Source of the DNA: Phaeovulum molybdatiresistens | GTDB taxonomy: Bacteria > Pseudomonadota > Alphaproteobacteria > Rhodobacterales > Rhodobacteraceae | Reading direction: 5' to 3' | Length of the DNA: 64,000 nucleotides | Assembly (NCBI RefSeq): GCF_023544865.1 | Contig: NZ_JAMJFX010000002.1 | Location: 169,672-233,671, forward strand | In this document: positions 19,293 to 29,394 of the stretch, piece after piece | How the letters are laid out: the number at the start of each line of letters is the position of its first letter | Position numbering within the stretch: the stretch's first letter is position 1 | Position numbers and translations under genes: made by a program | The notes under the pieces: generated by a model | What the model was told of the DNA's origin: nothing | The model's input: only the letters and a program-made list of their open reading frames with translations | The model's database searches: none

Positions 19293-20567
19293 ATGCCCAT
19301 CCGCCTTGCCCAAGCCACCCGCCGCCTTGCGCGTGCCGCTGCGACCGCCACCCTGTTCGGCGCCGCGCTGGCCGGGGCCTTTGCCCTGCCCGCGCCCGCC
19401 CAGCAATCGCAGCGCCCGGGTCAGGGCCAGGGTCAGGGCCAAGGGCAGGGCACGCCCCGCCCGACCGAGGTGGGCGTGATGGTCCTGCAAGAGGCGGTGG
19501 TGCCGGTCAGCACCACCCTGCCCGGCCGCGCCGTGTCGCCCAATGCCACGGTGATCCGCCCGCGCGTGGGCGGCGCGATCACCGAAATCCTGTTCACCCC
19601 CGGCACCCGGGTCGAACCCGGCACGCCGCTGTTCCGCATCGACCCCGTGCAGCATGAGGCGGCGCTCGCCTCGGCCCGGGCCGCGCTGGAACGCGCGCGC
19701 GCCGCGCTGCCGGTGGCCGAAACCGCCTTTGACCGCGCCCGCACGCTGGCCGCCACCGCCGCCGCCAGCCGCTCGGCGCTGGACAATGCCGAGGCCGAGG
19801 CGTTGAAGGCGCGCGCCGATGTGGCCAAGGCCGAGGCCGACCTGCGCCTGGCCGAGGCGCAGCTGTCCTGGACCACGATCACCGCGCCGGTGGGCGGCGT
19901 GATCGGCGTGCCGCTGGCCGCGGTTGGCGATGTCGTCACCGCCAATCAGGCCGCGGCTCTGGCCGATCTGGTGCAGATCGACCCGATCTATGTGGATGTG
20001 ACCGAACCCACGGTGGCCCGCCTGCGCCTTGAAGCCAGCATTGCCGCGGGCGAGATCACCCCGCGCGCGCCCGATCTGCGCCTGACGCTGGAAACCGGCG
20101 CGCCCTATGACCATGCCGGCACGCTTGTCTCGCCGGGGCCGACGGTCTCGACCACCACGGCCACGCGGGTGCTGCGCTTCAGCGTGCCCAACCCCGATGC
20201 GCGCATCCTGCCCGGCATGTTCCTGCGCGGCGATCTGTCCCTGGGCGAGACGCGCACGGTTCTGGTGCCGCAGCGCGCCACTGAACGCGCCCCCGATGGC
20301 AGCCTGACTGCGTTTCTCGTCGAAGACGGTGTGGCGCGCAAGCGGGTGCTGGTCGAAGCGGGCACGCATGACAACGCCTGGATCATCCGGGCGGGGGCGT
20401 CGGCGGGCGATGTGGTGGTGATAGACGGGCTGGCGCGGCTGCGCGATGGCGCGCCGGTGACCACCGTCCCGGTTGCGATCGATGCCAGCGGCGTGGTGCG
20501 CGATCTGCCCCCCGACGCGGACCAACCCGCACAGGCCCAACCCGAAGCCGCCCGCAAGGTCAACTGA
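19293..20567 (+). CDS. RND efflux periplasmic adaptor subunit (membrane fusion protein)
   Basis: Links an inner-membrane RND pump to an outer-membrane channel in drug or solvent efflux. The 424-residue product has an N-terminal signal region (to about residue 35), then a low-complexity Gly-Gln linker (residues about 42-52), then the lipoyl/hairpin/beta-barrel order of AcrA-like adaptors: PRVGGAITEILFTPGTRVEPG near residue 90, coiled hairpin to about 190, TITAPVGGVIGVPLAAVGD, and MFLRGDLSLGE. There is no lipobox cysteine. The start at 19293 is the first Met before the signal segment; the open frame upstream lacks one. The pump gene begins three bases after the stop. No outer-membrane factor or regulator is adjacent. 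Confidence 0.9.
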   Translation: MPIRLAQATRRLARAAATATLFGAALAGAFALPAPAQQSQRPGQGQGQGQGQGTPRPTEVGVMVLQEAVVPVSTTLPGRAVSPNATVIRPRVGGAITEILFTPGTRVEPGTPLFRIDPVQHEAALASARAALERARAALPVAETAFDRARTLAATAAASRSALDNAEAEALKARADVAKAEADLRLAEAQLSWTTITAPVGGVIGVPLAAVGDVVTANQAAALADLVQIDPIYVDVTEPTVARLRLEASIAAGEITPRAPDLRLTLETGAPYDHAGTLVSPGPTVSTTTATRVLRFSVPNPDARILPGMFLRGDLSLGETRTVLVPQRATERAPDGSLTAFLVEDGVARKRVLVEAGTHDNAWIIRAGASAGDVVVIDGLARLRDGAPVTTVPVAIDASGVVRDLPPDADQPAQAQPEAARKVN

Positions 20568-20570
20568 ACC

Positions 20571-23500
20571 ATGGCGCAGTTCTTCATCTCGCGCCCGGTC
20601 TTTGCCTGGGTGATCGCCATCATCACCATGCTGTTCGGCGTCTGGGGCCTGTCGACCCTGCCGATCGAGCAATATCCCGACATTGCCCCCACCACCGTGC
20701 GCGTCAGCGCCACCTATAGCGGCGCCTCGGCCGAGGTGGTGGAAAACTCGGTCACCTCGGTGATCGAGGACGGCATGACCGGGCTGGATGGCCTGTTGTA
20801 CATGACCTCGACCTCGTCTGCGACGGGGCGGTCCTTCGTCTCGCTGGTCTTTGCCGATGACATCGAGCCCGATGCGGCGCAGATCCAGGTGCAGAACAAG
20901 CTGCAGCTGATCGAGAATGCCCTGCCCGAAAGCGTGCGCCAGCGCGGCCTGTCGGTCAGCCGGACGGGGTCGTCGACGCTTCTGGTGGGGGCGCTGGTGT
21001 CGCGCGACGGGCGCTATGACACGCAGGCGCTGGGCGATCTGACCGGCCAGCTGATCGAGGATGCGGTGCTGCGCACCGAAGGGGTCGGTTCGGTCGACAG
21101 TTTTTCGTCGGGTTATGCAATGCGGGTCTGGCTCGATCCGCTGCGGCTTGCGCGCTACCAGATCACGCCCGCCGATGTGACCCAGGCCATCGCGGAACAG
21201 AATTCCACCGTCAGCGTCGGCTCGCTGGGCAGCCAGCCGGTGGTGCCGGGGCAGCAATTGTCGGTGGCGCTGTCGGCGCAAAGCCAGCTGGCCTCGGTCG
21301 GCGAATTCGAACGCATCATCCTGCGCACCGAGGATGAGGGCGGCACCGTCTATCTGTCCGATGTCGCCGATATCGAGATCGGCACCGAAACCTATGGCCG
21401 CAGCGCGGAACTGAACGGGGCCAATGCCGCGGGCTTTTCCGTCAGCCTGGCGACCGGCGCCAATGCGGTGGAAACCGCCCGGCGCGTGCGCGAGACGCTG
21501 GACCGCATCGCCCCCGCCCTGCCCGAGGGCGTCGAGGTCGCCCTGCCCTATGACATCTCGCCCTTCATCGAGGCCTCGATCGGCAAGGTCTATGCCACGA
21601 TGCTGGAAGCGGTCGGGCTGGTCTTTCTGGTGATCCTGGTCTTCCTGCAAAGCTGGCGCGCGACGATCATCCCCACCATCGCCGTGCCGGTCGTGCTTTT
21701 GGGCACCTTCGGGGTGCTGGCGGCCTTTGGCCTGTCGATCAACACGCTGACCATGTTCGCGCTGGTGCTGGCGATCGGCCTTCTGGTCGATGACGCGATC
21801 GTGGTGGTGGAAAATGTCGAACGCGTGATGGAGGAAGAGGGGCTGGATCCGCGTGAGGCGACGCGCAAATCCATGCGCGAAATCACCCCCGCGCTGATCG
21901 GGATCGTGCTGGTGCTGTCCGCGGTGTTCCTGCCGATGGCCTTCATGCCGGGATCGACCGGGGTGATCTACCGGCAGTTTTCCGTGACCATCATCGCGGC
22001 GATGCTGCTGTCGCTGGGGGTGGCGCTGATCTTGACGCCGGCGATGTGCGCAAGCCTGCTGCGCCCGCGCCGCCATGGTGGCAATACAGCGCCCGCGCGC
22101 TGGTTCAACCGCAACCTGGACCGCGCCACGCTGGGCTATGGCAAGGTGGTGGGCGTCACCCTGCGCCGGCCTTTGCGGATGTTCGTGCTGCTGCTAGCCA
22201 TCGCCATCGGCGCGGGCGGGATGTTCCGCATCCTGCCTTCGTCCTTCGTCCCGCAAGAGGATCAGGGCGGGCTGATGGTGCAGCTGCGCCTGTCCGAAGG
22301 GTCCACCATCGCGCAGACCACCGCCGTCGCCGAAGAGGTGCGCGACTGGCTGCTGAACGATCAGGCCGAGGTCGTCGAAACCGCCTTCCTGGCGCTGGGG
22401 TCGGGCTTTGGCGGGGGCGCTCAGAACATCGCGCAGATCTTCGTGCGGCTCAAGGATTTCTCGGCGCGACCCGGACGCAGCGCGGCGATGCTGGCGCAGA
22501 CGGGCAATGCGCGCTTTCGCGGGCACCGGGCGGGCAACATCACCTTCATGCAGCCGCCCGCGATCCAGGGGCTGGGGCGCAATGCGGGCTTTTCCTTCTT
22601 TCTGATCGACCAGGGCGCGCGCGGCCAGGCCGAACTGGAATCGGCCGCCCAGGCGATGGTGGCGCAGGCGACCGAGGCGGGCTTTGCCACCGGCTTCAAC
22701 GGCCATGAACGCACCCAGCGCCCGGCGCTGAAGCTGGACATCGACCAGCAGAAGGCCCGCGCCATGGGGCTTTCGGTGTCCGAGGTCAATGCGATGCTGC
22801 CGGTCATCTTTTCCGGGCGCGAGGTCAATGAATTCGCGCTCGGCGTCGACCTGCGGCCGGTGGTCGTGCAGGGCGCGGCCGACTGGCGGATGCAGCCCGA
22901 AGACATTCTGGGATGGTTCGCGCGCAACCGCAGCGGCGAAATGGTGCCCTTCACCTCGTTCATCAATCTGGTCTGGGAACAGAATTCCCCTACGCTGAAC
23001 CGCTTTGGTGGCACAAGGGGGCTGGAAATCTCGGGCTCGCCGGCCGAGGGCGTCAGCACCGGCGAGGCGATGGCCCGGATCGCCGAGATCGTGGCCGGGC
23101 TGCCCGGCGGATATGGCCTGGCATGGACCGGAATTTCCTATCAGGAACAACAGGCTGGCAATCAGGCGCCGCTGATGTTCGCGATGTCGGCACTGGTGGT
23201 TTTCCTGTGCCTGGCGGCCCTGTATGAAAGCTGGTCCGTGCCATTCTCGGTGATGCTGGCGGTGCCGGTCGGTGTTCTGGGCGCGCTGGTGGCGGCCTGG
23301 ACCTTCGGGCAATCGAACGATGTCTATTTCAAGGTGGGCCTGCTGGCGACCATCGGCCTTGCGGCGCGCAACGCGATCCTGATCGTGGAATTCGCCGAAA
23401 GCCTGCGCCTGGGCGGCCTGCCCGCGGCCCAAGCCGCGCGCCGCGCGGCCCAGATGCGGCTGCGTCCAATCCTGATGACCTCTTTCGCCTTCGCGCTGGG

Positions 23501-23657
23501 GGTGCTGCCACTGGCCATCGCGACGGGGGCGGGCGCGGCCGCACAGCGCGCGATCGGCATCGGCGTTCTGGGGGGGATGGTGGCCTCGACCGTGCTGGCG
23601 ATCTTCATGGTGCCAGCCTTCTATGTGCTTGTGAAAAAGCTGGTCCGGCAAGGTTAA
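20571..23657 (+). CDS. RND efflux pump permease, HAE1 (AcrB/MexB) type
   Basis: Proton-driven multidrug exporter subunit, 1028 residues, normal for HAE1 pumps. It starts with the typical FFISRPVFAWVIAIITMLFG, has porter-domain repeats (IEQYPDIAPTTVRVSATYSG, FVPQEDQGGLMVQLRL) and 12 membrane helices. The proton-relay aspartates are present in helix 4 (LLVDDAIVVVENV, Asp407 and Asp408) and the RPILMTS helix-11 motif is intact. The lysine that completes the relay in AcrB (Lys940, SAKNAIL) is Arg933 here (AARNAIL). It forms an operon with the adaptor gene just upstream. Substrates cannot be predicted. Confidence 0.93.
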   Translation: MAQFFISRPVFAWVIAIITMLFGVWGLSTLPIEQYPDIAPTTVRVSATYSGASAEVVENSVTSVIEDGMTGLDGLLYMTSTSSATGRSFVSLVFADDIEPDAAQIQVQNKLQLIENALPESVRQRGLSVSRTGSSTLLVGALVSRDGRYDTQALGDLTGQLIEDAVLRTEGVGSVDSFSSGYAMRVWLDPLRLARYQITPADVTQAIAEQNSTVSVGSLGSQPVVPGQQLSVALSAQSQLASVGEFERIILRTEDEGGTVYLSDVADIEIGTETYGRSAELNGANAAGFSVSLATGANAVETARRVRETLDRIAPALPEGVEVALPYDISPFIEASIGKVYATMLEAVGLVFLVILVFLQSWRATIIPTIAVPVVLLGTFGVLAAFGLSINTLTMFALVLAIGLLVDDAIVVVENVERVMEEEGLDPREATRKSMREITPALIGIVLVLSAVFLPMAFMPGSTGVIYRQFSVTIIAAMLLSLGVALILTPAMCASLLRPRRHGGNTAPARWFNRNLDRATLGYGKVVGVTLRRPLRMFVLLLAIAIGAGGMFRILPSSFVPQEDQGGLMVQLRLSEGSTIAQTTAVAEEVRDWLLNDQAEVVETAFLALGSGFGGGAQNIAQIFVRLKDFSARPGRSAAMLAQTGNARFRGHRAGNITFMQPPAIQGLGRNAGFSFFLIDQGARGQAELESAAQAMVAQATEAGFATGFNGHERTQRPALKLDIDQQKARAMGLSVSEVNAMLPVIFSGREVNEFALGVDLRPVVVQGAADWRMQPEDILGWFARNRSGEMVPFTSFINLVWEQNSPTLNRFGGTRGLEISGSPAEGVSTGEAMARIAEIVAGLPGGYGLAWTGISYQEQQAGNQAPLMFAMSALVVFLCLAALYESWSVPFSVMLAVPVGVLGALVAAWTFGQSNDVYFKVGLLATIGLAARNAILIVEFAESLRLGGLPAAQAARRAAQMRLRPILMTSFAFALGVLPLAIATGAGAAAQRAIGIGVLGGMVASTVLAIFMVPAFYVLVKKLVRQG

Positions 23658-23729
23658 GCGCAAGGGCCCTGGGGGACGGGCCAAGTTTGCCCCCCACGCG
23701 TTTGACCCGATCTGACCTGCGTCTTGATA

Positions 23730-23764
23730 CCCCGCCGCCAGCACCGCGTGGCTTTCCGGCGGGG
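23730..23764. terminator. Inverted repeat between convergent genes, possible terminator
   Basis: CCCCGCCG (23730-23737) pairs with CGGCGGGG (23757-23764) across a 19-nt loop, between the ends of the RND pump and cheD genes. No T tract follows on either strand, so it may be a factor-dependent pause or only a GC-rich symmetry. Confidence 0.3.
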
Positions 23765-23799
23765 CATGGGCCCGGGGCTGGCGCGCCAAGCGCTACCTG

Positions 23800-24348
23800 T
23801 CAGAACAATTCGACATCGTTGCCAGCCACCGGTAGGGGGATCTTCTCCGCAACATTCGCTTCGCGCAGCTGACGCTGGCGGGCGCGGCCGCTTTCGGGCC
23901 AGAATTCCACCCGCCGCGCCGACGTTCCGCCCAGACTTTGGGCGACACAAGCAATGCCTTCGCGGCGCAGAAACTCCAGCACGAAGGCCGCGTTGTTCTG
24001 GCCGATGTCGGACAGACCCGCGATCATCCGCGCACCGCCGAACACCTTCGCCTGCAGCCGGCCCCGCGCCGCCCCCTGCTTGATCAGCGCATTGATCAAA
24101 AGTTCCATCGCATGAACGCCAAAGCTTGCCGCCTGGATCCGGCTGCCATTGCCCTCAGGCAGCAGGAAATGATTCATCCCCCCAAGACCAGCTCGCGGAT
24201 CATGCAGGCAGGTGGCGACACAGGATCCCAGGATCGTGGAAATCGCACCGCCATCGCCTGTGCCAACCGCATATTCGCCTTGCCCGATGTGGCGGATCCG
24301 CCGCGGCACATTGCGCGGGCCACCAATCCTTTGATCCATGTCCGTCAT
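23800..24348 (-). CDS. cheD: Chemoreceptor glutamine deamidase CheD
   Basis: Deamidates glutamines on chemoreceptors, tuning their methylation sites. The 182-residue product has the active-site segment TILGSCVATCLHDP with Cys43 and the histidine in GGMNHFLLPEG (His60), spaced 17 residues apart as in characterised CheD proteins, followed by KVFGGARMIAGLSDIGQNN. The start ATG overlaps the cheB stop as ATGA, which fixes both ends and implies translational coupling. It is the last gene of a receptor-cheB-cheD unit. Confidence 0.93.
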   Translation of the reverse strand: MTDMDQRIGGPRNVPRRIRHIGQGEYAVGTGDGGAISTILGSCVATCLHDPRAGLGGMNHFLLPEGNGSRIQAASFGVHAMELLINALIKQGAARGRLQAKVFGGARMIAGLSDIGQNNAAFVLEFLRREGIACVAQSLGGTSARRVEFWPESGRARQRQLREANVAEKIPLPVAGNDVELF

Positions 24349-25415
24349 CGCCCCGCCCCAACCCGCATCCGGTCCGGACGGGCACATAGTTTCAGGATTT
24401 CGCCGGCCATGCGCGACAGCGGAACGGCAGCCTGGGCCGCACCCGATTCCAGCGCCGCCCGCGGCATGCCGAAAACGACCGAGCTTGCCTCATCCTGTGC
24501 CAGACATTGCGCCCCGCCTTGGCGCAGACGCCCCATGGCCTCGGCCCCGTCGCGCCCCATCCCGGTTAGCAGCGCCGCGACGACCCGGGGCGCATGCGGC
24601 AGGGCAGATTCGAACAGCGCATCAACCGATGGTCGGTGGCCGCTACGCTTTTCCCCAACCCAAAGCCGGCAGGCGGGCCGGTCGCCCGGCGTCACAAGCA
24701 GATGGCTGTCCCCGCCGGGGGCAAGATAGACCTGGCCCTGACGCAGCGGCGCGCCATCGGTTGCGAGCTGCAGCTGCGGGGCGATCCGCCCGGCCAGGCG
24801 CTGTGCGAAACTCGCCAGAAAGCCCTCGGGCATGTGCTGGGTGATCAACGTCGGGGGACAGTTCGCAGGATAGCCCGCCAGAAGCGTTTCCAGCGCTTCG
24901 ACCCCGCCGGTCGACGATCCGATCAACACATAGCGCCCGTTCCAGTCAAAACCCGCGCTGGGGCGGATCCGCGCCTGAGGCGCACGATGGCGCAACCGTG
25001 CGCCAGCAGCCATGACCAGCATGTCGCCAAGGCCGCGGAACGCCTCACGCAATCCACCCGCAACAGGCTTTCCAATACAATCCACCGCCCCGAGCGAGAG
25101 CGCCTCAAGCGCCGCGCGCGCGCCCTTTTGCGTAAGGGATGAAATCATCACTACAGCCATCGGTCGCAACCGCATCAGCTTTTCCAGGAATTCAAGACCG
25201 TTCATCCGCGGCATCTCGACATCCAGCGTCAACACATCGGGATGCAGGATCTTGATCTTCTCGCGCGCTTCATAGGGATCGTTGGCTTCGCCAACCACCA
25301 TCAGCCGGGAATCCTGCGCCAGAACCTGCCGGATCAAGGTCCGAATGGTATTGGAATCGTCGACGATCAGAACCCGGATCGGGCGCGCCGAGGGGCTGTT
25401 TGCTGCGGGCTCCAT
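24345..25415 (-). CDS. cheB: Chemotaxis response regulator protein-glutamate methylesterase CheB
   Basis: Removes methyl groups from chemoreceptors during adaptation. The 356-residue protein has a receiver domain (residues 13-130; phosphoacceptor Asp65 in LTLDVEMPRMNG), a linker, and a methylesterase domain with the triad Ser168 (IGSSTGG), His194 (ITQHMPEG) and Asp289 (LTGMGRDG). All expected residues are present. It begins 13 bases after the receptor gene and overlaps cheD by four bases. No cheA, cheW, cheR or cheY is in the window, so it must work with a signalling set elsewhere. Confidence 0.95.
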   Translation of the reverse strand: MEPAANSPSARPIRVLIVDDSNTIRTLIRQVLAQDSRLMVVGEANDPYEAREKIKILHPDVLTLDVEMPRMNGLEFLEKLMRLRPMAVVMISSLTQKGARAALEALSLGAVDCIGKPVAGGLREAFRGLGDMLVMAAGARLRHRAPQARIRPSAGFDWNGRYVLIGSSTGGVEALETLLAGYPANCPPTLITQHMPEGFLASFAQRLAGRIAPQLQLATDGAPLRQGQVYLAPGGDSHLLVTPGDRPACRLWVGEKRSGHRPSVDALFESALPHAPRVVAALLTGMGRDGAEAMGRLRQGGAQCLAQDEASSVVFGMPRAALESGAAQAAVPLSRMAGEILKLCARPDRMRVGAGR

Positions 25416-25428
25416 GCCTGTGCGCCTT

Positions 25429-28400
25429 TCAGAAATCTTCCCAGTCGTCTTCCGTGGCGCGCACCGCCGGGGCGGTCGCCTGTGTCAGCGGTGCCGCCAC
25501 GCGTGGGGTAGCGGCCACCGGACGCGGCACCCGGGCCGACCGGAAGCGCGCGGTATCAAGATCAACCGGCGCGGCCGCCTGCGCCGTGCGAAATTGCGCC
25601 ATGGTCGCGGTCAGCGATTGCGCCCCCCGGCTGAGCGAATGGCTGGCGGCGGTGGTCTGTTCGAACATCGCTGCGTTCTGCTGGGTCACCTGATCCAACT
25701 GGTTCACCGCGATATTGATCTCGGCTAGGCCCGCCGATTGTTCCTGCGACGAAGCGGCGATTTCCGACACGCGCGCCGCGATGTCGTTCACCGACGCCAG
25801 GATGCCGTCAAGCGCCCGGCCGGTTTCGCCGACAAGATCGACGCCGCGGCGGACATGGCCCGAGGACGCCGAGATAAGCGCGTCGATTTCCCGCGCCGCT
25901 TCGGACGAGCGCTGGGCAAGGCCGCGCACCTCCGAGGCGACGACCGCGAAGCCCCTGCCGGCTTCGCCCGCCCGCGCAGCCTCGACCCCGGCGTTGAGCG
26001 CCAGCAGGTTGGTCTGGAAGGCGATGTCATCGATCACGCTGATAATGCGAGAGATCTTTTGGGACGATTGCTCGATCTCGCCCATGGCGGCAACGGCCTG
26101 CTGCACGACCTGGCCTGAGGTTTCCGCACTTGTGCGCGCTTCGGTGACAACGCGGTTCGCCTCGGCCACGCCCGTTGCGGCTGAAGAGACGGACGAGGTC
26201 AGTTCGTCCAGCGCGGCGGCGGTCTGTTCAAGGGTCGCCGCCTGCTTCTCGGTGCGCCGGCTGAGATCCTCGGCGGCGTTGGAAATTTCCTGCGCCTCAC
26301 CTTCGATCGCCCCGGCGTTTTCAATCACGACGCGGATCGCGCGCGACAAGGTCTCGATCGCGGCGTTGAAATCGGCGCGCAGCTTTTCATATTCGGGCGG
26401 GAATGACGCATCGATACGTGCGCTCAGATCGCCGTCGGACAGGCGGTTGAGCGAGATACCCAAGGTTTCGACCACCGCGCGCTGGGCCTCGATCATCGCG
26501 GCATTGCGCCGTTCGGATGCGCGCAGCTCGCGATGGTCTTCAGTGATATCCTTCGCGATCAGTGACACCCGCATCACCCGACCCTTGTCATCGCGCACGG
26601 GCGTCAGGCTGCCGTCGGCCACCGCCTCGCGATCGTTGCCCAGACGCAGCGTGAAGCGCCCGATCAGCGGTTCGCGCCGCGACAGGATATCCCCGCAATC
26701 GCCATCCTCACAGGAAATGATTTCGGGCAGGCGCCGTCCCGTCACCTCGGACATCGAGGTGGCGAGCACCCGATGAAAGACGCTGTTGGCGCTGAACAGG
26801 CGCAGATCCGTGTCAAAGTTACAGACCATCTGCGTGGATTCGATTGCCCCGAACAGGGCGCGGTTCAGCCGTTGCTCGGTCACGTCGCGCCATTCCACCA
26901 TGAAGCCGATGCGCCCTTTGCCGGGCATCACCACCTCATTCACGTCAAGCGACAGTCGGCAATCGCCCACGGCGATTTCGGTATGGAAGGGGAAGGCGCC
27001 GGGGCGGTTCATGATCCCGCGTTGATGCGCGGGAACGGCGTGGAAATCATCCATCGACCGCCCCACGACCCGTTCCGGGTCGAAATCGGACTTGTGGCCC
27101 TGCAGATCTTTCAGACGGTTGACGAAGATCGCTTTCAGGGCCGGGTTGACATAGGTGATGGTGAAATCGAGATCCATCATCATGACGCCCAAACTGCCGC
27201 GTTCCAGCGCCGATCCTTTCATCACCAGATCGGCTTGCGCCAGATCGGCCGCAGCAAGCGTATCGCGGCAGTCCTGCAAGGCGCGCGCGATTTCGCCCAC
27301 CTCATCGCCGCGGGCAAGGCCGGGCACCGTCAGATCATAATCCCGTCCGGCAATCTTCTGCACCGCGGATTGCAGCCGGGCCAGCGGCGCCGATACGGAC
27401 CGGGCGTAAAGCCAGGACAAGGCAGCCAGGACTGCCATCATCCAGGACGCATCGAACAACATCATCTGGCCAAGCGCGCGCGCGGGCTGAACCACCTCAT
27501 CGACAGACTGTTCAAACGCAAGGGCATAGCGATGGCCGAACAGATCGACGGGGGTATAGGCCACCTCGGCCAGGGTGCCCGACAGGCCGGTTTGCTGTTC
27601 GATGCCATCCTGTCCCTGCAGGGCCATCGCGACAAAGGACGCATCAACCCGGCGGGCAGCGGCCCCTGCGGGGGCGGCGCCCTGCTGATCGCTGAGGATG
27701 GTGTTCTGATCCGTCACAAGATAGCTTTGACCGGTTTCGCCAAGGCCATGGCCATGCGCCATCATCGCATCAATCGAGGCTGCGGAAAGCTGATAGACGA
27801 TCGCCCCCAGCACCCGACCGCCCGCGCGCACGGGTGCCGCGACAAAGCTGTAATGTCCCGCGCCAGCGGTTTCATACGCAACGAAAGGGGACCCGACCGG
27901 ATCCTGCACGCCGGGCGCCATTGCCGCCGTCACCGCGCCCGCAAGCGCACCCGCGGCCCAGGGGCCGCTTTGCAGGTTCACCGCGAAATCGGCCTTCTTG
28001 CGCGCGGAATAGACCACATTGCCCGCGCCATCGACCAGATAGATGTCGCTGAACCCGAACTGTTCCATCTGGGTGACGAAGCCCGGGTGATACTGGCGAT
28101 GCGGCAGGGAATAGTCCGGCTTCTGAGGCGACCCCACAAGCCGCTGGCGGCTGTCTTCGGGATGCGGATTGTCGGCAACAAAGACCTTTTGCAGCGTCGA
28201 TGCAGGATCGGCCCCAAGCCGCGACCAGACCGCGCCGAATTCCTGCAAGGCACCGATAACCGATTCGTCTGTGGCGCCGGTGCGCACCAGCGCCATCACC
28301 TGCGCGGTCCAGGTTTCAAGTTCGTCATGACGCGCCTCAAGCGCGCTGTGAAGACGGGTTTCAGCCTCATGCATAAGCAGGCCGCGCGCGTCGGTGTAAG

Positions 28401-28494
28401 ACGATATCCCCATTTTCGTCATGGCCAGGGCGGAAATCGCCACAAGCATCAGCGGCAGGGTGATCTTGATCTTGAATCTGTGCAGAAAGTCCAT
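25429..28494 (-). CDS. Methyl-accepting chemotaxis protein with periplasmic sensor and PAS domains
   Basis: Large chemoreceptor of 1021 residues. Visible order: short cytoplasmic start, membrane helix (about 10-30), periplasmic Cache-like sensor (about 35-340), second membrane helix (about 345-370), HAMP-like region with [24 protein letters not shown]-like segments (about 430-670), a second HAMP-like element with [20 protein letters not shown], then the signalling domain with the tip sequence [19 protein letters not shown]. The C-terminus ends DDWEDF, which fits the aromatic-x-x-aromatic tether used by CheR and CheB (NWETF in Escherichia coli). This suits its place upstream of cheB and cheD. 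The ligand is unknown. Confidence 0.92.
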   Translation of the reverse strand: MDFLHRFKIKITLPLMLVAISALAMTKMGISSYTDARGLLMHEAETRLHSALEARHDELETWTAQVMALVRTGATDESVIGALQEFGAVWSRLGADPASTLQKVFVADNPHPEDSRQRLVGSPQKPDYSLPHRQYHPGFVTQMEQFGFSDIYLVDGAGNVVYSARKKADFAVNLQSGPWAAGALAGAVTAAMAPGVQDPVGSPFVAYETAGAGHYSFVAAPVRAGGRVLGAIVYQLSAASIDAMMAHGHGLGETGQSYLVTDQNTILSDQQGAAPAGAAARRVDASFVAMALQGQDGIEQQTGLSGTLAEVAYTPVDLFGHRYALAFEQSVDEVVQPARALGQMMLFDASWMMAVLAALSWLYARSVSAPLARLQSAVQKIAGRDYDLTVPGLARGDEVGEIARALQDCRDTLAAADLAQADLVMKGSALERGSLGVMMMDLDFTITYVNPALKAIFVNRLKDLQGHKSDFDPERVVGRSMDDFHAVPAHQRGIMNRPGAFPFHTEIAVGDCRLSLDVNEVVMPGKGRIGFMVEWRDVTEQRLNRALFGAIESTQMVCNFDTDLRLFSANSVFHRVLATSMSEVTGRRLPEIISCEDGDCGDILSRREPLIGRFTLRLGNDREAVADGSLTPVRDDKGRVMRVSLIAKDITEDHRELRASERRNAAMIEAQRAVVETLGISLNRLSDGDLSARIDASFPPEYEKLRADFNAAIETLSRAIRVVIENAGAIEGEAQEISNAAEDLSRRTEKQAATLEQTAAALDELTSSVSSAATGVAEANRVVTEARTSAETSGQVVQQAVAAMGEIEQSSQKISRIISVIDDIAFQTNLLALNAGVEAARAGEAGRGFAVVASEVRGLAQRSSEAAREIDALISASSGHVRRGVDLVGETGRALDGILASVNDIAARVSEIAASSQEQSAGLAEINIAVNQLDQVTQQNAAMFEQTTAASHSLSRGAQSLTATMAQFRTAQAAAPVDLDTARFRSARVPRPVAATPRVAAPLTQATAPAVRATEDDWEDF

Positions 28495-28608
28495 GGTCCG
28501 GTCTCCGGCGATGCCGCGGATGCGGAATCGGGTCAGTGTTCACCGGGCATCCGCCCGTTCCACCGGACCATCGCTGCAGAACCTGAAGATTCGTTTAAGC
28601 CCCGCGCG

Positions 28609-29394
28609 CTACCAGCGCCCGGTCATCGCCATCCAGGCCAGACGGGCGCGGCGCGCGAATTCCGACCGCGCAAGGCCCCCGGCGGCGACAAGGCCCGGCG
28701 CGCGCGCGGCACGGGCCAGGATCGCCCCCGCCTCGGCGCCGGGCAAAAGCGCTGGCAAGATCATGCGCGGCACCGTCCCGCGTGCCGCCCGCGCGCGTGC
28801 CAGCGCCGCCAACCCGCGCGTGGCAAGCGCCGCGACCGCATCGGGGCGCCCATCCACAAGCGGCACGCGGCCGCGCGCCTCAAGCTCGGGGGTTGCGCCC
28901 AAAAATGCCGCCAGACCAGCGGCATAGCCGTAATCGGCCAGCGCGGGGCCGGCCTTCGCAGGCGCGCCAAGCGCCGCCGCCGACACCCGATACATCCCGC
29001 CCGAAGTCGCCGCCAGATAGGCATCCAGCGCCGCCGCATCGGCAAAGGGGTCGCGCCAGCAATCCCAGCGGCGCGCCTCGGCCAGGGCCAGCATCGGCGA
29101 CAGGTCCAGCCCTTCCGCGACAAGCTGCGCCAGGGCCGGGCCGATTTCATGCGCCGGGGCCCGCCCGGTCCGGACCAACGCCTCAAGCGCGTCGATCCAC
29201 CATTGCAGGCGCATCTCGGCCACCATCGGCTCGGCCGAGGCCCAGGGCGCGCGGGCCAGTTCCAGGTTCAGCGCATAAAGCGCCAGCAGCGCCGACCGCC
29301 CCGGTTCGGGCGCGGCCATCGCGGCGGCAAAGCGCAGCGGATCGCCCGCCCGCACCAGCCCCGCCGCCGCCTGCGCGCTGTCCTCGGGCGTCAT
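28609..29394 (-). CDS. Squalene/phytoene synthase-like protein lacking the Asp-rich motifs
   Basis: A 261-residue member of the trans-isoprenyl diphosphate synthase fold (SQS_PSY family), recognised by ALLALYALNLELARAPWASA and EMRLQWWIDALEAL. True phytoene or squalene synthases have two DxxxD magnesium motifs; neither is visible here. The same state is found in NDUFAF6, the mitochondrial complex I assembly factor, and in its alphaproteobacterial relatives, so an assembly role is more likely than carotenoid synthesis. Its ATG overlaps the cimA stop (ATGA), so the two are translationally coupled. There are no carotenoid or hopanoid genes nearby. Confidence 0.8.
   Translation of the reverse strand: MTPEDSAQAAAGLVRAGDPLRFAAAMAAPEPGRSALLALYALNLELARAPWASAEPMVAEMRLQWWIDALEALVRTGRAPAHEIGPALAQLVAEGLDLSPMLALAEARRWDCWRDPFADAAALDAYLAATSGGMYRVSAAALGAPAKAGPALADYGYAAGLAAFLGATPELEARGRVPLVDGRPDAVAALATRGLAALARARAARGTVPRMILPALLPGAEAGAILARAARAPGLVAAGGLARSEFARRARLAWMAMTGRW

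Noticed and set aside
19425..19455. Tandem CAGGGC/CAGGGT repeats near the start of the adaptor gene
   Set aside because: They encode a Gly-Gln linker in frame within the adaptor protein; this is coding low-complexity sequence, not a separate repeat element.
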